DNA from: Bacillota bacterium
GTDB lineage: Bacteria; Bacillota; Clostridia; Christensenellales; CAG-138
Assembly: GCA_016286445.1 (NCBI GenBank)
Contig: JAEESS010000004.1
Coordinates: forward strand, 1 to 64,000
DNA length: 64,000 bases
Reading direction: 5' to 3'
In this document: in pieces, positions 15,378-24,282 of the stretch
Numbering within the stretch: position 1 is the stretch's first letter
Layout: every line of letters starts with the position of its first letter
Made by a program: the position numbers and the translations under genes
Notes under the pieces: generated by a model
Databases searched by the model: none
What the model was told of the DNA's origin: nothing
Seen by the model: the letters and a program-made list of their open reading frames with translations, nothing else

Positions 15378-16415
15378 TTACCGGTGCGACGCGCCCGGCA
15401 GCTTTTCCAGCTCGCTTTGGGTGTGTCGGTGTCCATGCTTTTCGTCCGTGATGTAATGGTAATGCGCATGCGAATGTGTGACCGTATGCGTATGCGTCGA
15501 ACCGTCGTGCGTATGGGTGAACGTATGCGTATGCATATGGACGTGATTCCGGATCAGCGTATCGATCACGACCAGCACCGTTCCGAGGATCATCACTGCA
15601 AGCGCGACAATGTACATCCATGTCGGTTTTTCTTTCAGGAACAGAAAGGACAGCAGCGCGCCGATGAACGGCGTCACGGCATAATACGCGCTCGTCTTTG
15701 CGGCGCCGAGGACGTTCTGCGCGCGGACGTACAGAAAGATGGACAGTCCGTAGGCAACAAAGCCCAGCAGAAGCGCAAGAGCAATAGAAAGAAGCGACGG
15801 CAGCGCTTCTTTCTGAATCAAAGCGATCGCCAACGCGCCGAGACCGGAAAAAACGCCTTTCAGAATGACGATCTCATAGGTGTTTTTCGATGAGATTTTT
15901 CTCGTGCAGTTGTTCTCGAACCCCCAGCAGATCGTTGCCGCAAGCACCAGCAGGGACCCGTATGAAAAGCGGAAGCTTTCCGCGCCGTCAAGCGAAAGCA
16001 AGATGCTGGAAAGCGTAATGAGCCCGATCGCAAGCCACAGGCGCTTTGAAACGGTTTCCCCGAAGATCGCAAGCGCGATCAGCGCCGTTGCGACGATCTC
16101 AAAATTGCCGAGCAGAGAGGTGTTCGACGCAAAGCCCATGGATAATCCGAGCATCAAAAGGATCGGCGCGGCAATATCCAGCACGATCATGCCGATCACA
16201 AACGGAAGATCCTTCCTGTTCAGCTTCTCCCGCTTTTCTTTTCGATCAAAAAGCGAAACGATCCCGATGCCGATCCCCGCTCCGAGATAGAGCAGCGCAG
16301 CCATCGTCATCGCTCCGACACGATCCAGCAGCAATTTGGACACGGGAATATTGACGGCATAGAAAGCCGCTGCCAGGATCGCATACAGGATAGCCCTCGT
16401 CTTTTTCATCCGCAT
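15378..16415 (-). CDS. EamA/DMT-family permease with His-rich C-terminal tail
   Basis: 345 residues from the ATG at 16415; the ORF track extends it two codons to a GTG. Ten membrane helices in two EamA repeats (about 8-290) form a drug/metabolite-transporter permease. After the last helix (YIVALAVMILGTVLVVIDTL) comes a tail of about 55 residues packed with histidines (HMHTHTFTHTHDG and SHAHYHYITDEKHGHRHT). Such tails bind Zn, Ni, Co or Cu, so metal export or metal-sensing gating is possible. The substrate is not determined by sequence. It follows the TfoX-like gene by 40 bases. Confidence 0.85.
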   Translation of the reverse strand: MRMKKTRAILYAILAAAFYAVNIPVSKLLLDRVGAMTMAALLYLGAGIGIGIVSLFDRKEKREKLNRKDLPFVIGMIVLDIAAPILLMLGLSMGFASNTSLLGNFEIVATALIALAIFGETVSKRLWLAIGLITLSSILLSLDGAESFRFSYGSLLVLAATICWGFENNCTRKISSKNTYEIVILKGVFSGLGALAIALIQKEALPSLLSIALALLLGFVAYGLSIFLYVRAQNVLGAAKTSAYYAVTPFIGALLSFLFLKEKPTWMYIVALAVMILGTVLVVIDTLIRNHVHMHTHTFTHTHDGSTHTHTVTHSHAHYHYITDEKHGHRHTQSELEKLPGASHR

Positions 16416-16455
16416 CACCACGTCAGATCGCGTCTGAATCTTTCATGTTTTTTCC

Positions 16456-16776
16456 TTAGCTTTTCAAATTGCGGGCAGTCTGTTTCTTCCGGAGATCGGC
16501 GGTGTCCTGAACCGCCTTCGGAAGCCATTCGGCATCGATATAGTCGAAAGGAATCACCAGCTCCTGAATTTTGTCTTTCGGAGCCGGTCTTTGAATCTCT
16601 TCGGGGAGAAACGTAAGCCCAACCTCGCGCAGGGAAAGAACGCTGTCATGGATCCAGCCGACTGCCTGCCCGTCGCAATACAGGCAATAGCAGCCGAACA
16701 TCTTTTTTGTGCTGACGTTCAGTCCTTTGAGCCGATCCATCCATTCGGCAACAACGGATTCCTCTTCATACGGCAT
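16456..16776 (-). CDS. TfoX/Sxy N-terminal-domain protein
   Basis: 106 residues consisting only of a TfoX N-terminal domain; KKMFGCYCLYCDGQAVGWI is the recognisable core. Full-length TfoX/Sxy controls competence in proteobacteria, but these short stand-alone versions in Firmicutes have no assigned role and the name does not imply competence. It lies between the flavin reductase (24 bases upstream) and the EamA permease, in one direction. No ribosome binding site stronger than GGTATCC context is seen before the ATG. Confidence 0.8.
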   Translation of the reverse strand: MPYEEESVVAEWMDRLKGLNVSTKKMFGCYCLYCDGQAVGWIHDSVLSLREVGLTFLPEEIQRPAPKDKIQELVIPFDYIDAEWLPKAVQDTADLRKKQTARNLKS

Positions 16777-16800
16777 ATGGATACCCCGTCAAGCTCCGAT

Positions 16801-17352
16801 TTATTTCAGCTTTGCGCCGTCCCTGAACGCGTTGCCCACCTTTTCGCCGAGCCCGACGTAGGCATAGTTGCACGGATCGAACGCGATCGGCTTCAGCTTT
16901 TTGAGATCGATCTTTCCGTCGGTCACAACGCTTTCGTCCGCCGATACATTGACGATCTCGCCGACGAGAATGCCGCCTTCAAAGCTTTTCACCCTGCACT
17001 CCAAAGCCATCGGAAGCTCGTCGATCAGCGGCGCGTCGACAAACGCGCTCTTTGTGGCATGGAACCCGGCTCTATAAAACTTTTCGGGAACCTTTGCGGC
17101 GGATTCGATCCCGACGTAATCGCACGGGATCACCGTGTCCTCCGTGCCCATGCTGACCGTAAACGCCTTTTTAACCATCAGATTGTCCGTGGTCTTATGC
17201 TTGCCGAGGCTGATCGTGATCTCCGAAAAATCGGTCGTAATGCCCCACGCGGCGTTCATGGCGTTCGGCACGCCGTTCTCGTCGTAGGTCGCGATGATCA
17301 GGACCGGTTGCGGCAGCATGATCGGTTTTGCTCCATAGTTAACTCTGCTCAT
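16801..17352 (-). CDS. Flavin reductase-like split-barrel flavoprotein
   Basis: 183 residues matching the flavin reductase/FMN-binding split-barrel group (VNYGAKPIMLPQPVLIIATYDENGVPNAMNAAWGI is the typical opening). These proteins bind FMN as dimers and reduce flavin or act as small oxidoreductases. AAAAGGAGCG lies upstream of the ATG. First gene of a co-directional set with the TfoX-like gene and the EamA permease. Partner enzyme unknown. Confidence 0.87.
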   Translation of the reverse strand: MSRVNYGAKPIMLPQPVLIIATYDENGVPNAMNAAWGITTDFSEITISLGKHKTTDNLMVKKAFTVSMGTEDTVIPCDYVGIESAAKVPEKFYRAGFHATKSAFVDAPLIDELPMALECRVKSFEGGILVGEIVNVSADESVVTDGKIDLKKLKPIAFDPCNYAYVGLGEKVGNAFRDGAKLK

Positions 17353-17735
17353 AATGAAAACGCTCCTTTTCGTTTATAAATTCATTATAGCTGTTTTCCG
17401 GTTTTTTGCAATCAAAAAAAGCCCTGAAGCGCAGGATCTCAAGGCAGATGAAAAGCATCCGGTGTCCATACCGTCGGCAATCAACGCCTGTTTGGTCAGT
17501 TTCCGCGGAACGATCGGACCGCCGATTCAAACAGATAGCTGTTATAACTGCCGGGGACGTTTTTGCAGAGATCCGCTCCGATGCGTTCGGAGCGTCCCAT
17601 CTTGCCGAGGACTCTGCCGTCGGTCAAAATGCGGGAAAACTTCTTGCTTTTTCCGGCAGAATAGGCTCTGATCGATTGAGCGGACATTGTGCGCGTACCG
17701 CGCGCAGCATGATTTCGATCTAAGGAGAAACAACC
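17353..17735. other. Intergenic stretch with one doubtful small ORF
   Basis: A minus-strand frame at 17496-17687 (63 codons, from MSAQSIRAYSAGK to a stop) has GC-rich third positions like real genes here, but no ribosome binding site and no family I recognise. It may be a gene remnant. The remainder holds the leaders of the two flanking divergent genes. Confidence 0.35.
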
Positions 17736-18362
17736 ATGGTGCTTTCCGATCTGACATTACGCTCCTTCTTTGAGTTGCTCGGTTCCGACGCGGCAGCTCC
17801 CGGAGGCGGCTCCGCTGCTGCCATGACGGGTTCTTTGGGTTCTGCACTTGCCGAAATGGTCGGCAATCTGTCCCTGGATCGCCCGCAGTATGCCACATCC
17901 TCGGAGGAGATCCGTGTCTGCAAGGAACGGCGCGGCGCACTGCGCGCTGCGTTTCTCGACGCAATGGAACGCGAAGCCGACGCGTTCCACCGGTTCACGG
18001 CGGCGCTGAATCTGCCCAAAGGGACGGCGGAGGAAAAAAACGCCCGCACCGCCGCGATCCAGAACGCGCTGATCCTTTGCATCGAATCGCCTCTGCATAC
18101 GATGGAGCTTTCTCTCGACGCGGCGAAAATGATTGAGCGCATGCCGGGAAAGACCAATATGAACGCCGTCAGCGACCTCGGCGTCGCGGTCATGATGCTG
18201 GAATCGACCGTCCGCAGCGCCTGGCTGAACGTGCTGATCAACCTCGGCTATCTCAAGGACAAGGACAGAGCCGCAGTCTACCGTTACAGAGGCGAACAGC
18301 TGCTCAGCGATACGCTCGCCTGCACCGGCGTGGTTTACGAGCAGGTGCTCGGCATGCTTTGA
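17736..18362 (+). CDS. Cyclodeaminase/cyclohydrolase family protein (FTCD_C)
   Basis: 208 residues, all alpha-helical. The N-terminal signature AAPGGGSAAAMTGSLGSALAEM and the C-terminal helices match the formiminotetrahydrofolate cyclodeaminase/methenyl-THF cyclohydrolase (FchA-like) family. It would convert formimino- or methenyl-tetrahydrofolate in one-carbon metabolism in the cytoplasm. AAGGAGAAAC lies before the ATG. It stands alone; no other folate gene is nearby. The 240 bases after it hold no supported gene. Confidence 0.88.
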   Translation: MVLSDLTLRSFFELLGSDAAAPGGGSAAAMTGSLGSALAEMVGNLSLDRPQYATSSEEIRVCKERRGALRAAFLDAMEREADAFHRFTAALNLPKGTAEEKNARTAAIQNALILCIESPLHTMELSLDAAKMIERMPGKTNMNAVSDLGVAVMMLESTVRSAWLNVLINLGYLKDKDRAAVYRYRGEQLLSDTLACTGVVYEQVLGML

Positions 18363-18602
18363 TCGCGATCCTTCCCTGCCTCATCGGCGGCATGCCGCCG
18401 GCGCAAGTCGGTCATCCGGTCAAACGCGTTCAACAGCATCTCCCCCGCAATTGCATCAAGCGGCGATCACGGACTCCGTCATCACCGCTCTTTTTTATGA
18501 GTTCTGTGGATATCCTTAGCGGAAAGCGCTTCGGTAAACCGCCGGAGATCCGGCGTGCACGCACGGTTCCCATGGCGGGAATCGTCCTCTGCACCGCGGC
18601 GC

Positions 18603-19019
18603 TTACGCCGGGAGATCCTTTCTGCTTTTCAACAGCGAAATAAGATACACCGCTGCACCGAGCGCCGCCAAAGCGCCGCCCGCGATCCAGTAGACAAGCG
18701 TCAGCGGATTCGTCGTGCCGTAGATCTCGAGCGCGCCGGAGACGAGGCTTCCGACGGTCAGCGCCGCGATCCCCGCATGGTATACGCTGCGGGCAAAGCG
18801 ATTCGGGTACGGCGCGCGCAGCATCGTAATGAGCAGCAGCGGCAGCACGCCGAGCACGAGCGGGAATGCAAAGGCATAGAGCATGCCGTAGGCGTATACG
18901 CCGTGGCTGAAGATCTCATAGACCGCACCGAACGCCGCGCAGAACAGGGAAACGACCAGATCGATCAGAATCAGCTTTTGCTGCGGATTCAATTTACGCG
19001 CCGTAACCGATGTAGACAA
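18603..19019 (-). CDS. Four-helix membrane protein of unknown function
   Basis: 138 residues from a TTG at 19019; AAAGGAG lies 11 bases upstream, and no other start is available in frame before a stop. Four hydrophobic helices (LILIDLVVSLFCAAFGAVY, AFAFPLVLGVLPLLLITML, AGIAALTVGSLVSGALEIY, WIAGGALAALGAAVYLISL) cover most of the chain. The start lies inside the end of the phosphodiester glycosidase gene (26-base overlap), so the two are cotranslated and probably act together at the membrane. Family not recognised with certainty. Confidence 0.75.
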   Translation of the reverse strand: MSTSVTARKLNPQQKLILIDLVVSLFCAAFGAVYEIFSHGVYAYGMLYAFAFPLVLGVLPLLLITMLRAPYPNRFARSVYHAGIAALTVGSLVSGALEIYGTTNPLTLVYWIAGGALAALGAAVYLISLLKSRKDLPA

Positions 19020-19974
19020 TGTCGCTCACGCTCCTTTCGCCGGATCTTCTGCCGTTTACGGGGTTGTTGACAAGGTTCCCGAGAAACACCATCGACGACG
19101 AGCCGCCGCCGTCGAGATTATAGGCGGTCTCTACGCCGAGCGATTCCATAAACGTCGCAAGCTCATGGAGGGAAAGCCCGTCGCTGTCGCTTGTTCTGCC
19201 GTCCGCCACAACGAACACATAGTGCAGATCATCGATCACGCCGATCGCCGTGCGCGGATTGCTCGCCATCGCCCTGCCGACCTCATCGTTTTCCGAAACT
19301 GCGATTTCGCCGTTTTCCACAAGTGCCGGACCGAAGCTGAGCACGTTCCATGCGCCGGACGCAAGCAGCTCCTCCGCCGTGATCTCGTCCTCGTCGATGA
19401 TGCCGAACGAGCCGTCCCGATAGATCACAAGGTCCTCGCCGCCGCTCGGCGTGTTCCGGTACAGCACGCCGCCGCGGATCACATAGCCGCTGCGCTGCGC
19501 GCCGTAATAATCGCCGTTGATCGCAAGGATTGCGTTGACCGAAGACGCCGTCGCCGAGGTTTTGGCGGTGACGTTGCGTCCGTAGCTGTTCTCGGCAAAC
19601 GCCGTCCGAAGATAGTCCGCCGAGGAGAGCTGTACGTCCGCAACGTAGACCGTCGTTTCATGAAGCCGGTATGTCGAAAGCTGTATGGAAATGTTTTCGT
19701 CCGAATAGGTCGTGTCGGTCGTGACCGGCTCCGCCGCCTGCGCGGCTTCGGTCGGTTCCGGTTCCTCCGCAAATGCTTCGGCAGATTCCTCCGCGATGAT
19801 TGTGATCTCGTCCTCGTCCCCCGCCGTCTGTATCACGGCAGTCTGCGCCGCAGGTTCCTCCGCCGCAGCCGAATAGACGCGTTTGATCAGAAATGTATCC
19901 GCCAAAAGATATCCGGTGAACAGCAGCAGCGCAAGCCCGAACAGGACCGCAAAACCGTACTTGGGTATCTTCAT
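18994..19974 (-). CDS. Membrane-anchored phosphodiester glycosidase (NAGPA-like)
   Basis: 326 residues from the ATG at 19974 (GAGGTG six bases upstream). One N-terminal membrane helix (YGFAVLFGLALLLFTGYLLA) is followed by an acidic, Ala/Glu-rich linker to about residue 85, then the NAGPA-type catalytic domain. Family motifs: AINGDYYG, SFGPALVENGE, NPRTAIGVIDD, and YNLDGGGSSSM. Family members remove sugars from phosphodiester-linked glycans, so the target here is likely an extracytoplasmic polymer. Transcribed from promoter P2, which shares its motif with the apbE and VTC operons. Confidence 0.88.
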   Translation of the reverse strand: MKIPKYGFAVLFGLALLLFTGYLLADTFLIKRVYSAAAEEPAAQTAVIQTAGDEDEITIIAEESAEAFAEEPEPTEAAQAAEPVTTDTTYSDENISIQLSTYRLHETTVYVADVQLSSADYLRTAFAENSYGRNVTAKTSATASSVNAILAINGDYYGAQRSGYVIRGGVLYRNTPSGGEDLVIYRDGSFGIIDEDEITAEELLASGAWNVLSFGPALVENGEIAVSENDEVGRAMASNPRTAIGVIDDLHYVFVVADGRTSDSDGLSLHELATFMESLGVETAYNLDGGGSSSMVFLGNLVNNPVNGRRSGERSVSDIVYIGYGA

Positions 19975-20002
19975 GTTCTTCACCTCTCTTTTTCTTGCTT
20001 TG

Positions 20003-20036
20003 ATCATACAGCGTCAACCCTAAACGAACCTAAATC
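20003..20036 (-). promoter_or_regulatory. Regulon promoter P2 (phosphodiester glycosidase operon)
   Basis: The minus strand reads TTTAGGTTCG-TTTAGGGTTG followed by CGCTGTATGAT. The direct repeat and TATGAT align with P1 and P3. The site lies in the divergent gap before the response regulator gene, so it could also control that gene. Confidence 0.7.
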
Positions 20037-20106
20037 CGAACAAAGTTTTTGATGCTTTTTCCGGAAATATATGATATGATTGAAAAAACAGCTTCGGAGG
20101 AGCGGT

Positions 20107-20781
20107 ATGCGCCTTTTATTTGCGGAGGATGAAAAATCCCTGTCGCGCGCGGTGTGCGCGATCCTAAAGAAGAACAACTATTCCGTCGACGCGGTCTATA
20201 ACGGCGCGGACGCTCTGGATTACCTCGCGACCGAAAACTACGACGGCGTGATCCTCGACGTCATGATGCCGAAGGTCGACGGGTTCACGGTCTTAAAGCG
20301 CATGCGCGAGACGGGCAACAAAACGCCGGTGCTGATGCTGACCGCGCGTTCGGAGATCGACGACAGGGTCTTCGGGCTCGATTCCGGCGCAAACGATTAT
20401 CTCACGAAGCCCTTTGATACGAAGGAGCTTTTGGCGCGCATCCGTGTGATGACGCGGCAGACCGCGGTGCAGGCGGACACAAAGCTTTCCGTCGGAAATC
20501 TGACGCTGGACGTCGCAGCGTACGAGCTGAAAGGTCCGGGCGGGCAGTTTAAGCTTGCCGGCAAGGAGTTTCAGATGCTGGAGATGCTGATGCGAAGCCC
20601 GAAACGGCTGATCTCGACCGATGCGTTCATGGACCGCATCTGGGGGTATGAGAGCGAAGCCGAGCTGAACGTTGTCTGGGTGTATATCTCATATCTCAGA
20701 AAGAAGCTGGAAGCCGTCGGCGCGAATGTGAAGATCAAGGCGCAGCGCGGCGTCGGGTATTATCTGGAGGTGTCGGAATGA
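20107..20781 (+). CDS. OmpR-family response regulator
   Basis: 224 residues from the ATG at 20107 (CGGAGGAG upstream). The receiver domain (1-115) has the acidic pair at Glu7/Asp8, the phospho-acceptor Asp51 in VILDVMMPKVDG, and the Lys of TKPFDTKELL. The C-terminal winged helix (about 125-222) ends KIKAQRGVGYYLEV. Four-base overlap with the histidine kinase. Divergent from the phosphodiester glycosidase operon, whose promoter carries an OmpR-type direct repeat that recurs at the apbE and VTC operons; this protein is the best candidate to bind all three. Confidence 0.93.
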   Translation: MRLLFAEDEKSLSRAVCAILKKNNYSVDAVYNGADALDYLATENYDGVILDVMMPKVDGFTVLKRMRETGNKTPVLMLTARSEIDDRVFGLDSGANDYLTKPFDTKELLARIRVMTRQTAVQADTKLSVGNLTLDVAAYELKGPGGQFKLAGKEFQMLEMLMRSPKRLISTDAFMDRIWGYESEAELNVVWVYISYLRKKLEAVGANVKIKAQRGVGYYLEVSE

Positions 20782-22031
20782 TCCGGAAGCTGAAACGGAA
20801 ATTCATACTGGCGGCGATGCTGTCGCTGTTGCTCGTGCTCGGGCTTTTGATCGGACTGATCAACATTCTGAATTACCGTTCGCTTGTAAACGATGCAGAC
20901 GGGACGCTTTCCATGCTTTCGGAGCTCAACGGCAATTCCCCCGGCACGTTCACGTTCGATGACAAGGTAAATCCGGAGGAACGTGACAAAACAGGGCACA
21001 GACAGCGGCGCGAATGGAACGGCGAACGCCCGTATCAGGCGCGCTATTTCTCGGTCACGCTGACGGATGCGGGCGAATTGATCTCCGTCGATCTTCGGAA
21101 TATCGTCACGATCAATGAAAGCGGCGCTGCAGATATGGCGAAATCCGCGGCGGCGAGAGGTCTCGAAAAAGGGTTCTCAGGCGATTACCGGTATCTCGGC
21201 GTGCCCGCCGATTCCGGTACGCGCTGGATCTTTCTGAATCGTGAAGTCGAGCTTGCCACCTTCCGCGCGTTCCTTTGGACAAGCGTCGGCATTTCCGCGG
21301 CGGGTTTTTTGATGGTGTTTCTGCTGCTGATGCTCCTGTCCGCGCGGATCGTGCGTCCGATCGCCCTGAGCTACGAAAAGCAAAAACAGTTCATCACCGA
21401 CGCCGGACACGAGCTCAAGACGCCGATCACGATCATCCGGGCGGACGCGGATGTGCTTGAAGAGGATCTTCCCGAAAGCGAATGGATCGCGGATATCCGT
21501 TCGCAGACGGACCGTCTTTCCTCGCTGACCAACGACCTCGTTTACCTTTCGCGCATGGAAGAGGAAAGCGCAAAGCCGCAGATGCTGGAGTTTCCGCTCT
21601 CCGACGTCGTTTCGGACACGGCACAGCCGTACCGGGCGGTCGCTCTGACGCAAAGCAAGACGTTCACGACGGACATTCAGCCGATGCTCTCCCTGCACGG
21701 CGATGAAAAATCGATCCGCAAGCTCATATCGATCCTTTTGGACAACGCGATGAAGTATTCGCCGGAGGGCGGTACGATCTCGCTTTCCCTGAAAAAGACC
21801 GGCAGACAGCTTCTGCTCTCCGTGACGAATACCGCCGCGCATATGGAAAAGGGCAGTCAGGACCGCCTGTTCGACCGGTTCTATCGCGCCGACGCCTCGC
21901 GCAGCTCCGAGACCGGCGGGTTCGGGCTTGGACTTGCGATCGCGAAAGCGGTCGTCGAATCGCACAAGGGCAAAATCCATGCCTTCTCGGACGGTGAATC
22001 TCTGACCGTGGAAGCGGCGTTTGCAGAATAA
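20778..22031 (+). CDS. Sensor histidine kinase
   Basis: 417 residues. Membrane helices at about 10-32 and 168-190 flank an extracytoplasmic sensor loop of about 130 residues with no recognised fold. The dimerisation box is KQFITDAGHELKTPITII, and the ATPase domain has the N box LLDNAMKYSPEGG and the G2-like FGLGLAIAK. Partner of the upstream response regulator. The signal is unknown; gene context suggests an envelope, phosphate or redox cue. A strong terminator follows the stop. Confidence 0.92.
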   Translation: MIRKLKRKFILAAMLSLLLVLGLLIGLINILNYRSLVNDADGTLSMLSELNGNSPGTFTFDDKVNPEERDKTGHRQRREWNGERPYQARYFSVTLTDAGELISVDLRNIVTINESGAADMAKSAAARGLEKGFSGDYRYLGVPADSGTRWIFLNREVELATFRAFLWTSVGISAAGFLMVFLLLMLLSARIVRPIALSYEKQKQFITDAGHELKTPITIIRADADVLEEDLPESEWIADIRSQTDRLSSLTNDLVYLSRMEEESAKPQMLEFPLSDVVSDTAQPYRAVALTQSKTFTTDIQPMLSLHGDEKSIRKLISILLDNAMKYSPEGGTISLSLKKTGRQLLLSVTNTAAHMEKGSQDRLFDRFYRADASRSSETGGFGLGLAIAKAVVESHKGKIHAFSDGESLTVEAAFAE

Positions 22032-22045
22032 AACGATATAAGCAA

Positions 22046-22078
22046 AAAGCAGCTCCGTTCTTTTCGGAGCTGCTTTTC
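22046..22078. terminator. Bidirectional terminator between kinase and beta-helix genes
   Basis: AAAAGCAGCTCCG and CGGAGCTGCTTTT pair perfectly around a seven-base loop. It serves the converging two-component and VTC operons. Confidence 0.88.
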
Positions 22079-22088
22079 TATTTGCCGT

Positions 22089-24224
22089 TTATCGCCTGCC
22101 GTGTCCGCCTCCGTGACCGCCGAAGCCGCCGAAACCGCCGAACCCGTAATTGCCCGCGTCGCCTTCCGTTTGAGACGACTGCGTCCAGGAGAGGAACGCT
22201 GCGCCGTCCTTCTCCACCGTGTACGAGCCGTTCAAGGCGAACGCGTCCGACGCGATCCAACAGGAGGAAAAGGATTCGTTCAGATTGAACGAGAAGATCG
22301 TATCGCCGTTTGCGTTCGTGATGCGGTAATCCCCGGCGGAAAAGCTCGTGCCGTTCGATACATAGGTGTTGACCGAGCCGCTTTGCGGAAACTGACAGAT
22401 GCCTCCGAGCGCGACGATCGTGCCGCCGGTCACGGTGACCGTGCCGTCCGCATCCACTGAGCCCGCCATGCCGCCCATCTGCGCGCCGCCGAGCACCAGC
22501 ACCGTGCCGCCGGTCATCTGGATGCTGCCGTTTGAGTCGATCGCGTCCGTATCGCCGGAGGGCGTGCGGATCTCTGCATATCCGCCGTTGATATACACCA
22601 TCGGCGTCGCCGCGCCTTTGCAGGCGTTCAGTCCGTCGTCGTCGGCGTCAACACAGATCGTGCCGCCGTTCAGCGTAACTGTGTTCGCCTCAAGGCCTTC
22701 GTGTGATTCAACAATATCGACCGTCCCGCCGTTGACCGTCAGCGCATTGTCCGCATGCATACCGTCGTCTGCCGACGTCACCGTTACGGAGCCGCCGTTC
22801 ACCGTGATGTTTCCGAGACCTTCCGCGCCGTTTTCCAGCGCAGTGCCGGCGTTTGCGTGCAGACCGTCGTCTCCCGCAAAGACCGTGACCGTGCCCGCGC
22901 TGACGATGATCTCGTTCTCCGCTTTGATCCCTTTCGAGGAATATGTCGTTTTGGACGAATTGCCGCCGCTTGTGATGCCGACCCAGTCGCCGGACATCGT
23001 TCCGCCGGAAATGGAGGTCAGAAGGTATCCGTTCATTGCGGTGTTGACGGTCTCGCCGGTCGTGCTTGCCTTGAAGTTTTCGCCGTCCGGCGCCGCGCCG
23101 CTTTCCACCATGTGGAACAGAATGTTCCGGTATCCGTCCGGGATGCGGAACGCAAGTCCGTAATACCCGGTCCGTCCGCTGTACACCATCGTTTCATAGA
23201 CACACTGCACGAACGTGCCCGCCGCTTCGTCATCGTTATAGAAATACGCGTAATAGTCGCAGGCGTCGCTGTACAGCGCCGTCGGCACGATCAGATACGC
23301 TTCCGCGCCTGCCGCCGTCGCTTCGGCATTCGCGTGGGAAGCGGTGTAGATATTGACAACGCACGTTTCCTCTTCGGAAATTTCAACGTTGTACGCCGCG
23401 GAAATGCCGTCGCAGGCAGCGTAGATATCGACCTGTCCGCCCGTGATCGACACGGTGCCGCGCTGCTTTCCTTTCGATGAGACATCCGTGTTTTCGGTCT
23501 TAACGCCGTCGCTCGCGGTGGAGATCAGAATAAGACTGCCGGATTTGATCGAAACCGAATCGTTGCCCTTCAGCGCGTTGCCCGCTGCGGTCACCTTGAG
23601 CGTCATGTTCTTGACAGAAAGATCGTCCTTCGATTTCACGCCGTTATCAAACGACGTTTCAACGATCAGCGTTCCGCTGCCGGTAAGTTTAAGATCGCAG
23701 GTCGTGTAGATCGCGGCGTCCTCCTCAATACCGTCCACGCTGCCGGTGCGGAGATCGGCAACGGTATTGTACGTATTCTTTTCTGCTTTCACCGTCGCTT
23801 CTGCAGCGTTCTTTACAAGGATCGGCGCGCCGAAATCGCAGGAGATCGAAGCGTTATTGAGGATCAGCTTCACTTCATCTTCGTCGCCCGCGTCCACCAC
23901 GATCTGCCCATTTCCGAGCGCGCCGGAAAGCGTATACTCCCCCGCCGCCGTGATCATATAGACCGAGCCGTTCTGTGAGACCGCGCCGGTATCGGATGTG
24001 ATCGTGAAATCGTCCGTCGTTGTCTTCGCATCATCGGTCGGATCTGTCAGCGTTTCACTGCCGACCGGCGCGGCGGTCTCCTGTGCCGCCATCGGAGCAG
24101 CCGTGCTGTTCACCGGAGTGATCTCCGTCGCTTCCGACGACGCGACAGCATTGGTCTGCGCCGTTCCTCCGCATGCGATGCATAGAAGCGCAAAAAGTAT
24201 GATACATGCAAATAAGCGTTTCAT
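22089..24224 (-). CDS. Beta-helix carbohydrate-binding lipoprotein (Cthe_2159-like)
   Basis: 711 residues. Lipoprotein signal at the start (FALLCIACGG, Cys18 likely lipidated), then a Thr/Ala-rich linker to about 85. The body is a right-handed beta-helix with many imperfect repeats such as VSVKSGSLILIST, ITVNGGSVTVTSADDG and VTVTGGTIVALGG; this matches the Cthe_2159/DUF4353 group of polysaccharide-binding proteins. Asp-rich turns (ADDDGLNA, AGDEDEVK) suggest calcium sites. The C-terminus is Gly/His/Arg-rich. Third gene of the VTC-DUF4956 operon, so its ligand may be a surface polymer made or modified by that pair. Confidence 0.87.
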   Translation of the reverse strand: MKRLFACIILFALLCIACGGTAQTNAVASSEATEITPVNSTAAPMAAQETAAPVGSETLTDPTDDAKTTTDDFTITSDTGAVSQNGSVYMITAAGEYTLSGALGNGQIVVDAGDEDEVKLILNNASISCDFGAPILVKNAAEATVKAEKNTYNTVADLRTGSVDGIEEDAAIYTTCDLKLTGSGTLIVETSFDNGVKSKDDLSVKNMTLKVTAAGNALKGNDSVSIKSGSLILISTASDGVKTENTDVSSKGKQRGTVSITGGQVDIYAACDGISAAYNVEISEEETCVVNIYTASHANAEATAAGAEAYLIVPTALYSDACDYYAYFYNDDEAAGTFVQCVYETMVYSGRTGYYGLAFRIPDGYRNILFHMVESGAAPDGENFKASTTGETVNTAMNGYLLTSISGGTMSGDWVGITSGGNSSKTTYSSKGIKAENEIIVSAGTVTVFAGDDGLHANAGTALENGAEGLGNITVNGGSVTVTSADDGMHADNALTVNGGTVDIVESHEGLEANTVTLNGGTICVDADDDGLNACKGAATPMVYINGGYAEIRTPSGDTDAIDSNGSIQMTGGTVLVLGGAQMGGMAGSVDADGTVTVTGGTIVALGGICQFPQSGSVNTYVSNGTSFSAGDYRITNANGDTIFSFNLNESFSSCWIASDAFALNGSYTVEKDGAAFLSWTQSSQTEGDAGNYGFGGFGGFGGHGGGHGRR

Positions 24225-24282
24225 TTCTCTTGTTTCCTTTCTGTTGACAGTGTACAGGTTGTGATTCCGTTTGACAACCGTT

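Noticed and set aside
16456-16776. Competence regulator
   Set aside because: Only the TfoX N-terminal domain is present; the family name does not imply competence in Clostridia.
18359-18643. 94-codon plus-strand ORF after the cyclodeaminase gene
   Set aside because: Overlaps the end of the minus-strand membrane protein gene; no ribosome binding site; mixed composition.
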